DNA of 64,000 bases. Source: Desulfitobacterium hafniense DCB-2. Lineage in GTDB: Bacteria; Bacillota; Desulfitobacteriia; Desulfitobacteriales; Desulfitobacteriaceae. The notes beneath the pieces were generated by a model. It ran no database searches. It saw only the letters and a program-made list of their open reading frames with translations, and was not told the origin of the DNA. The stretch covers positions 644,501 through 708,500 of the forward strand of contig NC_011830.1 of assembly GCF_000021925.1 (NCBI RefSeq), in the 5' to 3' direction. Below are positions 10,289 to 17,160 of the stretch, piece by piece. A program made the position numbers and the translations under genes. The number at the start of each line of letters is the position of its first letter. Within the stretch, counting starts at the first letter, position 1.

Positions 10289-10933
10289 CTAGTCCAAGCT
10301 TACGGGAGTGCTGCCCGGGGCATACTCGAATTCCATATCTTTAATACCCTTCCCTACAAAGAGGTGGAGCATTTCGTCAGAGCATAGCTCTCGAATCAGA
10401 GGAATATAGCGCTCTTCTGTACCAAAGGCAATGCTCCCGATCCTTTTTACTCCATTGGGATGGGTAAAGTTCCGGGGCTTAGGGTCAATATTGAAATAGG
10501 TCATAAAAAAGGGAATTTGCATGTCGTCAGGAAAAAGGCCGGTAAAACGCAGCTTGCGGCCCTTGGTATCGCTGCGGCCGGATTTCATCAGAAAATAACC
10601 CAGCCCCTGCCGTTCCAGTACCTTTCTTTCTTCATTCAGGTCTTTTTTGAGTGTTTCCAACGCTAAACCACAAGGACCTCCCCCATGGGAATCCCAATAA
10701 TCCAGCCGGTCGACCATGGCATCTTTGCCGAAAAAGCGCAGCAGCCTTTTCAGCGGTTTGGGCATGCCGGTGGAAGCCAACAGTTCCAGATAAGGGCCTT
10801 CGGAAAAATAGATAAGGGCGTTATAAGGCCTGCGCTTCGTGCCGTACTCCACCTCAAAGCCCCGCCGGCGAAAATCCTCCACAGCCTGCTGCAGATGATC
10901 CACTTTGTAGATGATATGACTGACTCTCAACAT
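10289..10933 (-). CDS. Glyoxalase-like (VOC-fold) domain protein
   Basis: A 214-residue soluble protein. It opens with VSHIIYKVDHLQQAVEDF, the typical first strand and helix of the vicinal-oxygen-chelate fold with a possible metal-binding His. YFSEGPYLELLAS at about residues 47-59 supplies the Glu-bearing strand. The whole length fits the Glyoxalase_3-like family, whose reactions are mostly unknown. It lies 27 bases downstream of the LCM-type methyltransferase gene on the same strand, so the two form an operon. Confidence 0.75.
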   Translation of the reverse strand: MLRVSHIIYKVDHLQQAVEDFRRRGFEVEYGTKRRPYNALIYFSEGPYLELLASTGMPKPLKRLLRFFGKDAMVDRLDYWDSHGGGPCGLALETLKKDLNEERKVLERQGLGYFLMKSGRSDTKGRKLRFTGLFPDDMQIPFFMTYFNIDPKPRNFTHPNGVKRIGSIAFGTEERYIPLIRELCSDEMLHLFVGKGIKDMEFEYAPGSTPVSLD

Positions 10934-10960
10934 AAAAACTTACCCCCTTGCCGGTCGTTT

Positions 10961-11794
10961 TTACCTCCCATGGGAAAAACGCAGATGAATGAATTTCATA
11001 AGGCCCATCCAGGCCGAGGCCCGGGCCATCAGGCGGCTCCGCCAGCTCCATTGCCTGCTCCGCGGAATCCCGGCAAAATAATCAAGGCAGGAAACCACGC
11101 TGATCTCCGGTGCCCAGCGGTTCAAAGCGGCGGCATCGTTGACGTAAAAATACATGGGAGCCCTCTGATTGCCGGTCTTCTGCACCATACGGTTGGATTT
11201 ATCCACCGCTTGCTTCGATTCCGCATCGAAGTAGAGCTCTCCCCCGGGAAAACGCCGGGCCATGGCCGCCACCACTTCCCGCAGCTCTTCTTCCCGGAAA
11301 TAATAGAAGACCCCTCCGGCCACGAACATAATGCCCTCTTCCGGGGTAAAATGGACATCCTCAAACCAGGTGGTATCAAAGAAAGACTTGGCAATGCTTT
11401 GGCTGCGCTCCGAGTCCGGGATAAAGCTCTGCCGGTAAGCAATGGCATCGGGCAGGTCAAGATTGTACCAGCGGATCAGGCCGTTATCCACCCTGGAGAA
11501 GGTGGTGTCCAGCCCGGCCCCGATGTTGACTATGACAGCCCGGGGATGAGTCTGCATATAAGCGCGGATGGCATCGTCAATTTGGCGGGCCCGCACCACA
11601 TAGCAGATGCCGCTGAACTCGCCGAAAACTTTAGCAATGCTGTCAAAATCATAATCGCAGTTCTTAATAATCTCGATAGCCTGCCGGTCGTAGAGAATGT
11701 CGGGGTTTTTCTCACTGGCGGCAGCCCGCCCCCAAAGAGGCAGGAGCATGGTACTCTGGATACTGTGGGTATCCAGGGCGGGTTGATTTTTCAT
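10961..11794 (-). CDS. Leucine carboxyl methyltransferase family (LCM) SAM-dependent methyltransferase
   Basis: A 277-residue class I methyltransferase of the LCM/Tcmp-like family. The SAM-binding motif AVIVNIGAGLDTTFSRV lies near residues 94-110. It is followed by a WYNLDLPDAI segment with the acidic residue that binds the ribose. GIMFVAGGVFYYF is the post-motif strand seen in the family. Bacterial members O-methylate small carboxylates or polyketides. The substrate here is unknown. It is first in a two-gene minus-strand operon with the glyoxalase-like gene. Confidence 0.85.
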   Translation of the reverse strand: MKNQPALDTHSIQSTMLLPLWGRAAASEKNPDILYDRQAIEIIKNCDYDFDSIAKVFGEFSGICYVVRARQIDDAIRAYMQTHPRAVIVNIGAGLDTTFSRVDNGLIRWYNLDLPDAIAYRQSFIPDSERSQSIAKSFFDTTWFEDVHFTPEEGIMFVAGGVFYYFREEELREVVAAMARRFPGGELYFDAESKQAVDKSNRMVQKTGNQRAPMYFYVNDAAALNRWAPEISVVSCLDYFAGIPRSRQWSWRSRLMARASAWMGLMKFIHLRFSHGR

Positions 11795-11831
11795 GCTGGT
11801 GGCCTTCTTTCTTTAGCTTTTTGAGGGTTAT

Positions 11832-11890
11832 GCTGATCCGACACCTGCTCAAAGCTTAGGGCAGGCTGAATGCTGTCATAGAAATAGGAT
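11832..11890. repeat. Direct repeat, left copy, flanking the RelE-like toxin-antitoxin locus
   Basis: About 59 bases including ACACCTGCTCAAAG and GGCAGGCTGAATGCTGTCAT match 12871-12928 closely. A second matching block (the hairpin at 12099-12146) pairs with 12946-13000. The left copy has about 200 extra bases between the two blocks. No gene was found in the 410-base gap 11795-12204. Confidence 0.7.
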
Positions 11891-12098
11891 CGGTTAGCAA
11901 TTGCTAACTGATCCTATTTTAACAAGGAAGAAGGAAAATGAAAAGAAAATTCTTATGATACAACGCTGCCCGTTTATGGGGGCCTCTTGCTGTTCACAGC
12001 CGATTTGCTTCCGATGAATGGGGTCGATATCAGAGTGAAGCAAACTGAACTTACAAGGGAAGGAAATGATGGTTGCTGTCTCAGATGAAATAAAAACT

Positions 12099-12146
12099 AA
12101 AAACCGCCAAGGCAGAGACGAATACCTCTGTGCCTTAACGGTTTTT
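12099..12146. terminator. Bidirectional terminator hairpin
   Basis: AAAAACCG-CAAGGCAGAG and CTCTGTGCCTT-CGGTTTTT make a long stem with an A-run on one side and a T-run on the other. It serves the minus-strand toxin locus. It is repeated at 12946-13000. Confidence 0.8.
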
Positions 12147-12204
12147 CCTTAACTAACAATCGTGTATCATCTTAAGATTAATAGCCCATTTTCAGGACCT
12201 CGGA

Positions 12205-12462
12205 TTACATATTTTTCAAAATATCATGATGGCCAACAGCCTTTAAAATAATCGTATCGCTTGTTCGTTCAGAGAGAATTCGAATATCCATATTGACATA
12301 GGCTTCCATGAAGCAGGTACCTTTCACTTTGTGAGTTTGGAGGGAAGGATGCCGTGGATTTGTAGCAAGTAATCGAAGGGCCTTCACCGTTTGCTTCATT
12401 TCCAGTAAGGAAAGACTTGCGAAGTCCAAATCAAATCCCCTGGTTTTTATTAGAACGGGCAT
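12205..12462 (-). CDS. RelE/ParE-superfamily toxin
   Basis: An 85-residue small basic protein with the RelE-like order: an early helix (FASLSLLEMKQTVKALRLL), NPRHPSLQTHKVKG, then VNMDIRILSER and the closing LKAVGHHDILKNM. This fits the cytotoxic translational repressor/RelE fold found in type II toxin-antitoxin pairs. It overlaps the end of the antitoxin gene by 32 bases. The locus is bounded by near-identical repeats and hairpins, which suggests it arrived as a cassette. Confidence 0.75.
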   Translation of the reverse strand: MPVLIKTRGFDLDFASLSLLEMKQTVKALRLLATNPRHPSLQTHKVKGTCFMEAYVNMDIRILSERTSDTIILKAVGHHDILKNM

Positions 12463-12748
12463 CGATCATTTCCTCCAAATCATTGATGCAATCCTCCATA
12501 TTTTCAAAGGTTTGATAATTTCCATCCGCCATATCTTCCTCCGAACGGCGAATTTTTTCTTGCCATTCTTTTGTCCAGATATAGGCTTGACTTTTATCAA
12601 TCCATGTAACAGGACGAAGGAAAATCCCGCCATCACGCTCTTCAATTGCTAGATAATCACCCTCATGAAGATCGATATCTTTTGCAATTTGAGCCAGACT
12701 TACGAGCATTCTTTTTTGAACTTGTTGTATGATCTCCAATGATATCAT
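12431..12748 (-). CDS. AbrB/MazE-like antitoxin
   Basis: About 105 residues with an N-terminal swapped-hairpin DNA-binding domain (KRMLVSLAQIAKDI, then LHEGDYLAIEERDGGIFLRPV). A long acidic tail rich in Glu and Asp would bind the toxin. The start is uncertain: ATG 12748 directly follows GAAAGG, while TTG 12739 has better spacing to it. The longer frame from 12781 has no ribosome binding site. It likely represses its own promoter together with the RelE-like toxin. Confidence 0.7.
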   Translation of the reverse strand: MISLEIIQQVQKRMLVSLAQIAKDIDLHEGDYLAIEERDGGIFLRPVTWIDKSQAYIWTKEWQEKIRRSEEDMADGNYQTFENMEDCINDLEEMIDARSNKNQGI

Positions 12749-12821
12749 CCTTTCAGTTGAGCTGTAATAACAGTTTGACATGATATACAGAAAAAGTCAA
12801 CACATGAAATCAAAACAACAA

Positions 12822-12876
12822 GATCCTGGCCACTCAGATGGGCTGACAAAACCTTTCTTGAGTTGCCTTAGCCTGA
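12822..12876 (-). pseudogene. Relic of a DUF2281-like antitoxin gene
   Basis: About 50 bases match the middle of the antitoxin gene at 9916-10110 (the part encoding KAAQEKFLSAHMS). A one-base deletion and a stop codon break the frame. It shows a former second copy of that antitoxin beside the RelE-like locus. Confidence 0.6.
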
Positions 12877-12928
12877 TCTGACACCTACTCAAAGTCAGGG
12901 CAGGCTGAATGCTGTCATAAAAATAGGA
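12871..12928. repeat. Direct repeat, right copy, flanking the RelE-like toxin-antitoxin locus
   Basis: This matches 11832-11890 with a few substitutions. It is followed 18 bases later by the second copy of the flanking hairpin. Confidence 0.7.
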
Positions 12929-12945
12929 AGAAAGAAAATGAAAAG

Positions 12946-13000
12946 AAAAGAACCGTCAAGGCAGAGGCGAATACCTCTGTGCTTTAACGGTTTTTCCTTT
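12946..13000. terminator. Terminator hairpin, second copy, downstream of the XRE gene
   Basis: AACCGTCAAGGCAGAGG and CCTCTGTGCTTTAACGGTT form a stem with outer A and T runs. It lies directly after the minus-strand XRE gene and is nearly identical to 12099-12146. Confidence 0.75.
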
Positions 13001-13017
13001 TGCCGCTTATCCTACAA

Positions 13018-13239
13018 TTACTTCCTGCGGGGATAGGGTTTTTTGACATCTGTGCGGTTTACCAGATAGTCAATGCTGGTTCCAAACAGGTCCGCGATTT
13101 TTCCTAGAACCTGCACTGGTATGTTTAGTTTGCCAATCTCATAATCAGAATAGGTTGTCTGATGAATATTCAGATGCTCTGCAATCTGGGACTGTGTCAT
13201 ATCCATGTCTTCCCGCATATTACGGATTCTCTCATACAC
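13018..13239 (-). CDS. XRE-family transcriptional repressor
   Basis: A 73-residue Cro/CI-type regulator, almost entirely a helix-turn-helix (MTQSQIAEHLNIHQTTYSDYE) followed by the usual LGKIADLFGTSIDYLV. GGAGGT lies directly against the GTG at 13248, so the GTG at 13239, seven bases further, is the likely start. It is divergent from the small gene at 13349, and two strong TAAGGG-N5-CCCTTA palindromes lie between them. It probably represses both promoters. Confidence 0.85.
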   Translation of the reverse strand: MYERIRNMREDMDMTQSQIAEHLNIHQTTYSDYEIGKLNIPVQVLGKIADLFGTSIDYLVNRTDVKKPYPRRK

Positions 13240-13266
13240 AGTAATCACCTCCCAATAATTATGCAG

Positions 13267-13311
13267 TAAGGGGATATCCCTTATTGACTTTTAAGGGATA
13301 TTCCCTTAAAA
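13267..13311. promoter_or_regulatory. Two palindromic operators for the XRE repressor
   Basis: TAAGGG-GATAT-CCCTTA (13267-13283) and TTTTAAGGGA-TAT-TCCCTTAAAA (13289-13311) share the core TAAGGG-N5-CCCTTA, with centres 25 bases apart (13275 and 13300). They lie in the 109-base divergent region, where they would cover both promoters. Confidence 0.75.
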
Positions 13312-13348
13312 TTGAGGGGATAATTTGCTTTGCGTTCGGGAGGGGTCT

Positions 13349-13546
13349 ATGGAGCGAGAAGTTATTAACCTACTGGATAAAAGGGTAGAGCGATCTTTAG
13401 TCAGTATTAGTGCTATGATTGCAGATGCTATCGAGATGGCGCAGAAAGCAAAGACCTTGTCTGTAGATTCGGAAGAGAAGCTTACTCTCGTACAGTTGGA
13501 ATTGGAAAATTTATATTTACAATTAGGGAAATTAGAAAACGGTTGA
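13349..13546 (+). CDS. Small helical protein divergent from the XRE repressor
   Basis: A 65-residue product. ATG 13349 follows GGGAGGGG, so the longer frame from 13325 is not needed. It is predicted to be almost all alpha-helix, with heptad-like Leu/Ile spacing (LVQLELENLYLQLGKLE) that suggests a coiled coil. The family is not recognised. The XRE operators lie upstream of it, so it is probably repressed by that protein. It could be the partner of a small regulatory or plasmid-like module. Confidence 0.6.
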   Translation: MEREVINLLDKRVERSLVSISAMIADAIEMAQKAKTLSVDSEEKLTLVQLELENLYLQLGKLENG

Positions 13547-13571
13547 ATGCATTCCTATTTTATCAATCACA

Positions 13572-13613
13572 AAAAAAGCTTCTCTAAGAGCTGAACTTCT
13601 TGGAGAAGCTTTT
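13572..13613 (+). terminator. Terminator after the small helical protein gene
   Basis: AAAAGCTTCTC and GGAGAAGCTTTT form the stem, flanked by A and T runs. It lies 25 bases after the stop codon. Confidence 0.75.
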
Positions 13614-13648
13614 AAATTAGTTAATTATAAAAGGGAACATGGCGAGTT

Positions 13649-13666
13649 AAGAGGGATATTCCTTTG
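13649..13666. promoter_or_regulatory. Possible third, weaker XRE operator
   Basis: AGAGGGATATTCCTTT keeps the core GGGATATTCC of the palindromes at 13267-13311 but has degenerate arms. It lies about 120 bases upstream of the antitoxin gene at 13785 and might bring that gene under the same repressor. Confidence 0.4.
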
Positions 13667-13784
13667 TGTCATTGGGGAGACCAGCAAAAATATGCGCATC
13701 ATTTCAGGCACAAATTTAAGTAGGATTATCTAAGGTCATATGTAGTATAATTATAATTGTTAATATGTAAAAGAGGTGCGTGCT

Positions 13785-13958
13785 ATGACTTTAGCAGAAA
13801 AGCTTCTAAAAGAGTTTGAGCAATTGACTGAAGAAAAAAAGCAAGAAGTCATTGACTTTGTTGAATTCATAAAGACTAAAGATCAGAGAGAAATTGAAAC
13901 CCTGATGGAGCCAGTTATTAATGAAAATCGTGAAGCCCTTGAGGAGTTAGCAAAATGA
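13785..13958 (+). CDS. DUF2281-like antitoxin without an intact toxin
   Basis: A 57-residue acidic helical protein (LAEKLLKEFEQLTEEKKQEVIDFVEF, shown in parts) of the DUF2281/VapB-like antitoxin group. ATG 13785 is favoured because AGAGGTG lies at normal spacing. Its TGA overlaps an ATG in the ATGA arrangement, the standard coupling to a toxin gene, but the following frame is only 19 codons. It is therefore a lone antitoxin beside a deleted toxin. Confidence 0.65.
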   Translation: MTLAEKLLKEFEQLTEEKKQEVIDFVEFIKTKDQREIETLMEPVINENREALEELAK

Positions 13959-14046
13959 TCAGGGTTCTAAGTATTGAAAAGACAACGAAGGGACAATCGA
14001 CGAAAAGGATATAATCAACTGGATAAAGGAACACATTAGAGAATAA
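13955..14046 (+). pseudogene. Remnant of the toxin gene after the DUF2281-like antitoxin
   Basis: ATG 13955 opens MIRVL and closes after 19 codons at TAA. In another frame, overlapping bases encode a plausible protein C-terminus, KDIINWIKEHIRE, stopping at 14046. The simplest reading is a toxin gene that lost its middle and changed frame. The toxin family cannot be told from what is left. Confidence 0.5.
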
Positions 14047-14074
14047 GACTTGGTTATGCCAAGTCTTATTCTCT
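14038..14074. terminator. Perfect hairpin between convergent units
   Basis: AGAGAATAAGACTTGG and its exact complement are separated by TTATG. The hairpin lies between the toxin remnant and the end of the minus-strand thiolase operon and can serve both. Confidence 0.7.
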
Positions 14075-14179
14075 AATTATAACGAAACTGCTGCTCGGTG
14101 AGTGTCCAGACATTTTCCGGGATTCTCAGTCATTGTAAATGTCCACATTGGACTTAGGGAATGAAAAGCAAAGTATTGC

Positions 14180-15487
14180 TTACTCCACCCAGATGATCGC
14201 TCCGGCGCCCTGGGTTAAACCGCCGCAGATGGCGCAGGCGGCATAGCCTCCGCCCGTTTCCTGGAGCTGATAGGCCGCTGTCATCATCAGGCGGGCCCCG
14301 CTGGCCGTGTTAGGATGACCTACGGCGATGGCGCTTCCATTGGGGTTGAGCTTTTCCTTCAGCTTCAGATAGCGCTCAGGATCATGATCCAGGATGGGTT
14401 GGGCTGAAGCTTCTTTGACCATCGCCTTATAGTCGCTGGTTAAGAAGCGTTCATTGGCCAGGAGCTTCAGGGAGACCAAGGGAACACAGGCAAAGGCTTC
14501 ATTGATTTCGATGACCTTCAGGTCGTCGATAGTCAGCTTGGCCTCATCCAGGCATTTCTTAATAGCGAAAGCAGGGGATACCGGCATAATTCTCGGCTGC
14601 AGGGCGATGGCGGAAATTCCCACCAGAGTATACAGAATCGGCAGCCCCAATTGCTCGGCATGTTCTCTGGTGGTAATGATCTGAGCGGCAGCTCCGTCAT
14701 TCATTCCCGGAGCATTGCCTGCGGTACAGGTCGGGTTGTCGAAAATGGGTTTTAAGCGGGCCAGATTCTCCATACTGATCTCAGGGCGGTATTGTTCATC
14801 CTTAGCCAGGAGTTGAGCGGAGAGAACTTTCCCTTTTTTGTCCTTTTTCGTAATCTCCAGGGGCTCCATTTCACCCTTGAAAAATCCCCGTTCCCAGGCC
14901 TGCCCGTATTTGACATGGCTGGCCAGGGCCAGCTCATCCTGTTCCTGTCGGGATACCCCATACTCCACAGCGACATTGCCGGAATCTACCGCTACAGGTG
15001 CATAATCCTTATAGCCCAAGGGAATAATCGGGTCTTCCACCAGAAAGGAAGAATGCTTTTTTCCTTCCCAGCGTATATCCCGGAGCAAAAAGGGCACCGT
15101 GCTGAAGCTGGTGGAACCTCCGGTCATGACCATTTGGGCTTCCCCCAGTTTGATGCTGCGGGCGCCGTATTTAACGGTGCTCAGGGCTGAGGTGCAGGCC
15201 TGGTCGTAGGTGATGGACGGGGTCTCCGGTGAGATGCCGGCTTTAAGCATGGTCTGGCGCGCCACCACCGGTGTGAAGGGATCTTTGGTGCTGCTGGTAT
15301 CGCCGTTGCCCCACCATACCTCATCGATGAGGGCCGGGTCCAGGCTGATCTTGGCCATAGCCTTGCTCATGGCAATGGCCCCCAGTTCGTAGACATCGAT
15401 ATCCTTCATGGAGCCGCCGAATTTGCCGAAAGGAGTCCGCACGGCACTGACACAAACGATATCCTCTTTACTTTTGACAAAGCTCAT
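14180..15487 (-). CDS. Thiolase-family acyl-CoA C-acyltransferase
   Basis: A 435-residue thiolase, longer than the usual 390-400. It splits 3-ketoacyl-CoA with CoA or runs the reverse condensation. The acyl-accepting Cys is in YDQACTSAL near residue 98. The base His is in VGHPNTASGARL and the second Cys in CAICGGLTQGAG near the C-terminus. An insert of about 30 residues precedes the His loop (YKAMVKEASAQPILDHD). It starts behind AGGAGGT, 18 bases after the CoA-transferase stop, and is the second gene of the operon driven from the -24/-12 promoter at 16861-16878. Confidence 0.9.
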   Translation of the reverse strand: MSFVKSKEDIVCVSAVRTPFGKFGGSMKDIDVYELGAIAMSKAMAKISLDPALIDEVWWGNGDTSSTKDPFTPVVARQTMLKAGISPETPSITYDQACTSALSTVKYGARSIKLGEAQMVMTGGSTSFSTVPFLLRDIRWEGKKHSSFLVEDPIIPLGYKDYAPVAVDSGNVAVEYGVSRQEQDELALASHVKYGQAWERGFFKGEMEPLEITKKDKKGKVLSAQLLAKDEQYRPEISMENLARLKPIFDNPTCTAGNAPGMNDGAAAQIITTREHAEQLGLPILYTLVGISAIALQPRIMPVSPAFAIKKCLDEAKLTIDDLKVIEINEAFACVPLVSLKLLANERFLTSDYKAMVKEASAQPILDHDPERYLKLKEKLNPNGSAIAVGHPNTASGARLMMTAAYQLQETGGGYAACAICGGLTQGAGAIIWVE

Positions 15488-15505
15488 GATCTTTACCTCC
15501 TGATT

Positions 15506-16810
15506 CTAGAGAGCCCGGCCGTACATGGCCTGATACTCCTCTTGCAGCTGTTCTCTGAAGTTGGGATGGGCAATGCTGATCAGCGCCGCCGCTCTTTCAC
15601 TGTCCGATTTGCAATACAGATTGACAGCCCCGTATTCCGTCACAACCCAGCGCACGTCATTGCGGGTGGTGGTGACAGGGGTTCCCGGCTTGAACTTGCA
15701 GGAAATTCTGGATACGGTGCCGTTTTTGGCTGAGGATTGAAGAACGATGATGGGCCGGCCATTTTTGGCAGCCCCGGCGCCGCGGATAAAATCCAATTGG
15801 CCGCCGATACCGCTGTATTGCTGATGACCAATGGCCTCAGCACAGACCTGGCCGCTTAAGTCCACCTCCAGAGCGGAATTGATGGCCACCATATTGTCAT
15901 GCTGGGCAATGACGCAGGGGTTGTTGACATAATCCACCGGGCGAAACTCAAACAGGGGATTGTTATGGATATAGTCGTAAACCCTCTTCGTCCCCTGGGC
16001 AAAGGTGACGACGATTTTTCCCGGATTCAGGGTCTTCCTGGAGCCGTTGACGATCCCGGCCTCAATCAATTCGATCAGACCGTCGGAAAACATCTCCGTG
16101 TGAATGCCCAGATCCCGCTTATCCTTGAGGTAATAGAGGATGGCATCGGGAATGGTCCCGGCACCCATCTGCAGGGTATCGCCGTCTTGAATCAGCGCCG
16201 CCACATGGCGGCCGATGGCCTGGGTGACGTCGTTCATGGCCGCAAAACGGGTCAGCTCCAGAATCGGACCGTCGTTTTCCACGATATAATCCAGATCACT
16301 GACATGGACAAGGGTATCGCCATAGGTCCGCGGAACATTAGGATTGACCTCGGCGATCACGGTTTTGGCGCATTTGACCAGCTCTTTGGAGTGATCCACC
16401 GACATGCCCAGACTGCAGTAGCCATGCTCATCGGGAGGGCTGACCATGGTCATAAAGACATCGGACCGCAAATGGCCTTCCCGGAAAGCCCGGGGGAATT
16501 CATGAAACATCAGGGTGAAGAAGGCGCCCCGGTTGTCCCAGACCGATTTCCGGGTATTGGCGCCGAGGAAGATGGATTTTAAGAAAAAATGGCCTGCCAT
16601 TTCCGGTTGGCAGTAAGGCGAGCTGCCCAGGGAGACCCCCTGGATAATGGTGACATTCTCCAACTCCCGGTAACGTTTGACGAGAGCACTGACCAGCAGC
16701 TCCGATTCGCTTGCCGCATGGCCGGGTATCACAAAATCGCCCGATTGAACGACTTTTACGGCTTCATCAGCAGTTGTTAAACGCTTCTTATAGGTTTCTT
16801 TCCAATCCAT
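15506..16810 (-). CDS. Acetyl-CoA hydrolase/CoA-transferase (4-hydroxybutyrate CoA-transferase type)
   Basis: A 434-residue CoA-transferase of the family of butyryl-CoA:acetate and 4-hydroxybutyrate CoA-transferases. These move CoA between acids through a glutamyl-CoA intermediate. The catalytic Glu should be that in GIHTEMFSDG (about residue 243). The glycine-rich CoA-binding loop is GGQLDFIRGAGAAK. Length is normal. It is the first gene of a two-gene operon with the thiolase, about 40 bases downstream of the predicted sigma-54 transcription start. In this setting it would activate a free acid for thiolytic cleavage, or release acetate. Confidence 0.9.
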   Translation of the reverse strand: MDWKETYKKRLTTADEAVKVVQSGDFVIPGHAASESELLVSALVKRYRELENVTIIQGVSLGSSPYCQPEMAGHFFLKSIFLGANTRKSVWDNRGAFFTLMFHEFPRAFREGHLRSDVFMTMVSPPDEHGYCSLGMSVDHSKELVKCAKTVIAEVNPNVPRTYGDTLVHVSDLDYIVENDGPILELTRFAAMNDVTQAIGRHVAALIQDGDTLQMGAGTIPDAILYYLKDKRDLGIHTEMFSDGLIELIEAGIVNGSRKTLNPGKIVVTFAQGTKRVYDYIHNNPLFEFRPVDYVNNPCVIAQHDNMVAINSALEVDLSGQVCAEAIGHQQYSGIGGQLDFIRGAGAAKNGRPIIVLQSSAKNGTVSRISCKFKPGTPVTTTRNDVRWVVTEYGAVNLYCKSDSERAAALISIAHPNFREQLQEEYQAMYGRAL

Positions 16811-16860
16811 GGGTTAGACGCTCCTCTCCAGCTATAAAATGTTTGTCTGAACTCAATCTG

Positions 16861-16878
16861 TAGCAATAACCATGCCAA
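16861..16878 (-). promoter_or_regulatory. Sigma-54 (-24/-12) promoter of the CoA-transferase/thiolase operon
   Basis: On the minus strand the sequence reads TTGGCATGGTTATTGCTA, with GG and GC ten bases apart as the sigma-54 consensus (TGGCAC-N5-TTGC) requires. Transcription would start near 16850, about 40 bases before the CoA-transferase gene. A sigma-54 activator is encoded divergently. Confidence 0.8.
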
Positions 16879-16979
16879 CCGCCGGGGCAGTCAAGGAAAA
16901 ACCTGGTGGAGAGAGCTTCCGGGGGTGAAATGAGGGGTACTGTATTTCCGGTGACAGGAGAGCTATCGTAATACTGCAA

Positions 16980-17001
16980 CGCGAAATGTGGTTATTTTGC
17001 G
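16980..17001. promoter_or_regulatory. Candidate upstream activating sequence
   Basis: CGCGAAAT and ATTTTGCG form an inverted repeat (one G-T position) with a six-base spacer, about 110 bases upstream of the -24 element. A second, looser inverted repeat (ATCACT/AGTGAT) lies at about 17056-17082. Either could bind the divergent activator. No other feature was seen in the 350-base gap. Confidence 0.4.
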
Positions 17002-17160
17002 ACATGTGTAATAAATACGACGGATTGAGCCGGAGAGTATTGTTCAAAAAATTATAATCACTTATAATTGATTTATAGTGATCCAGCTGGCGGGCCAGAT
17101 CGACAGCGACTGTTCTCACCAAAGAATCATGAGAATTAATATAAAAAGGGTGAATGATCA

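Noticed and set aside
10460..11824. Plus-strand long frames opposite the glyoxalase-like and methyltransferase genes
   Set aside because: They are shadows of two well-supported minus-strand genes; the products are Pro/Gly/His-rich and match no domain.
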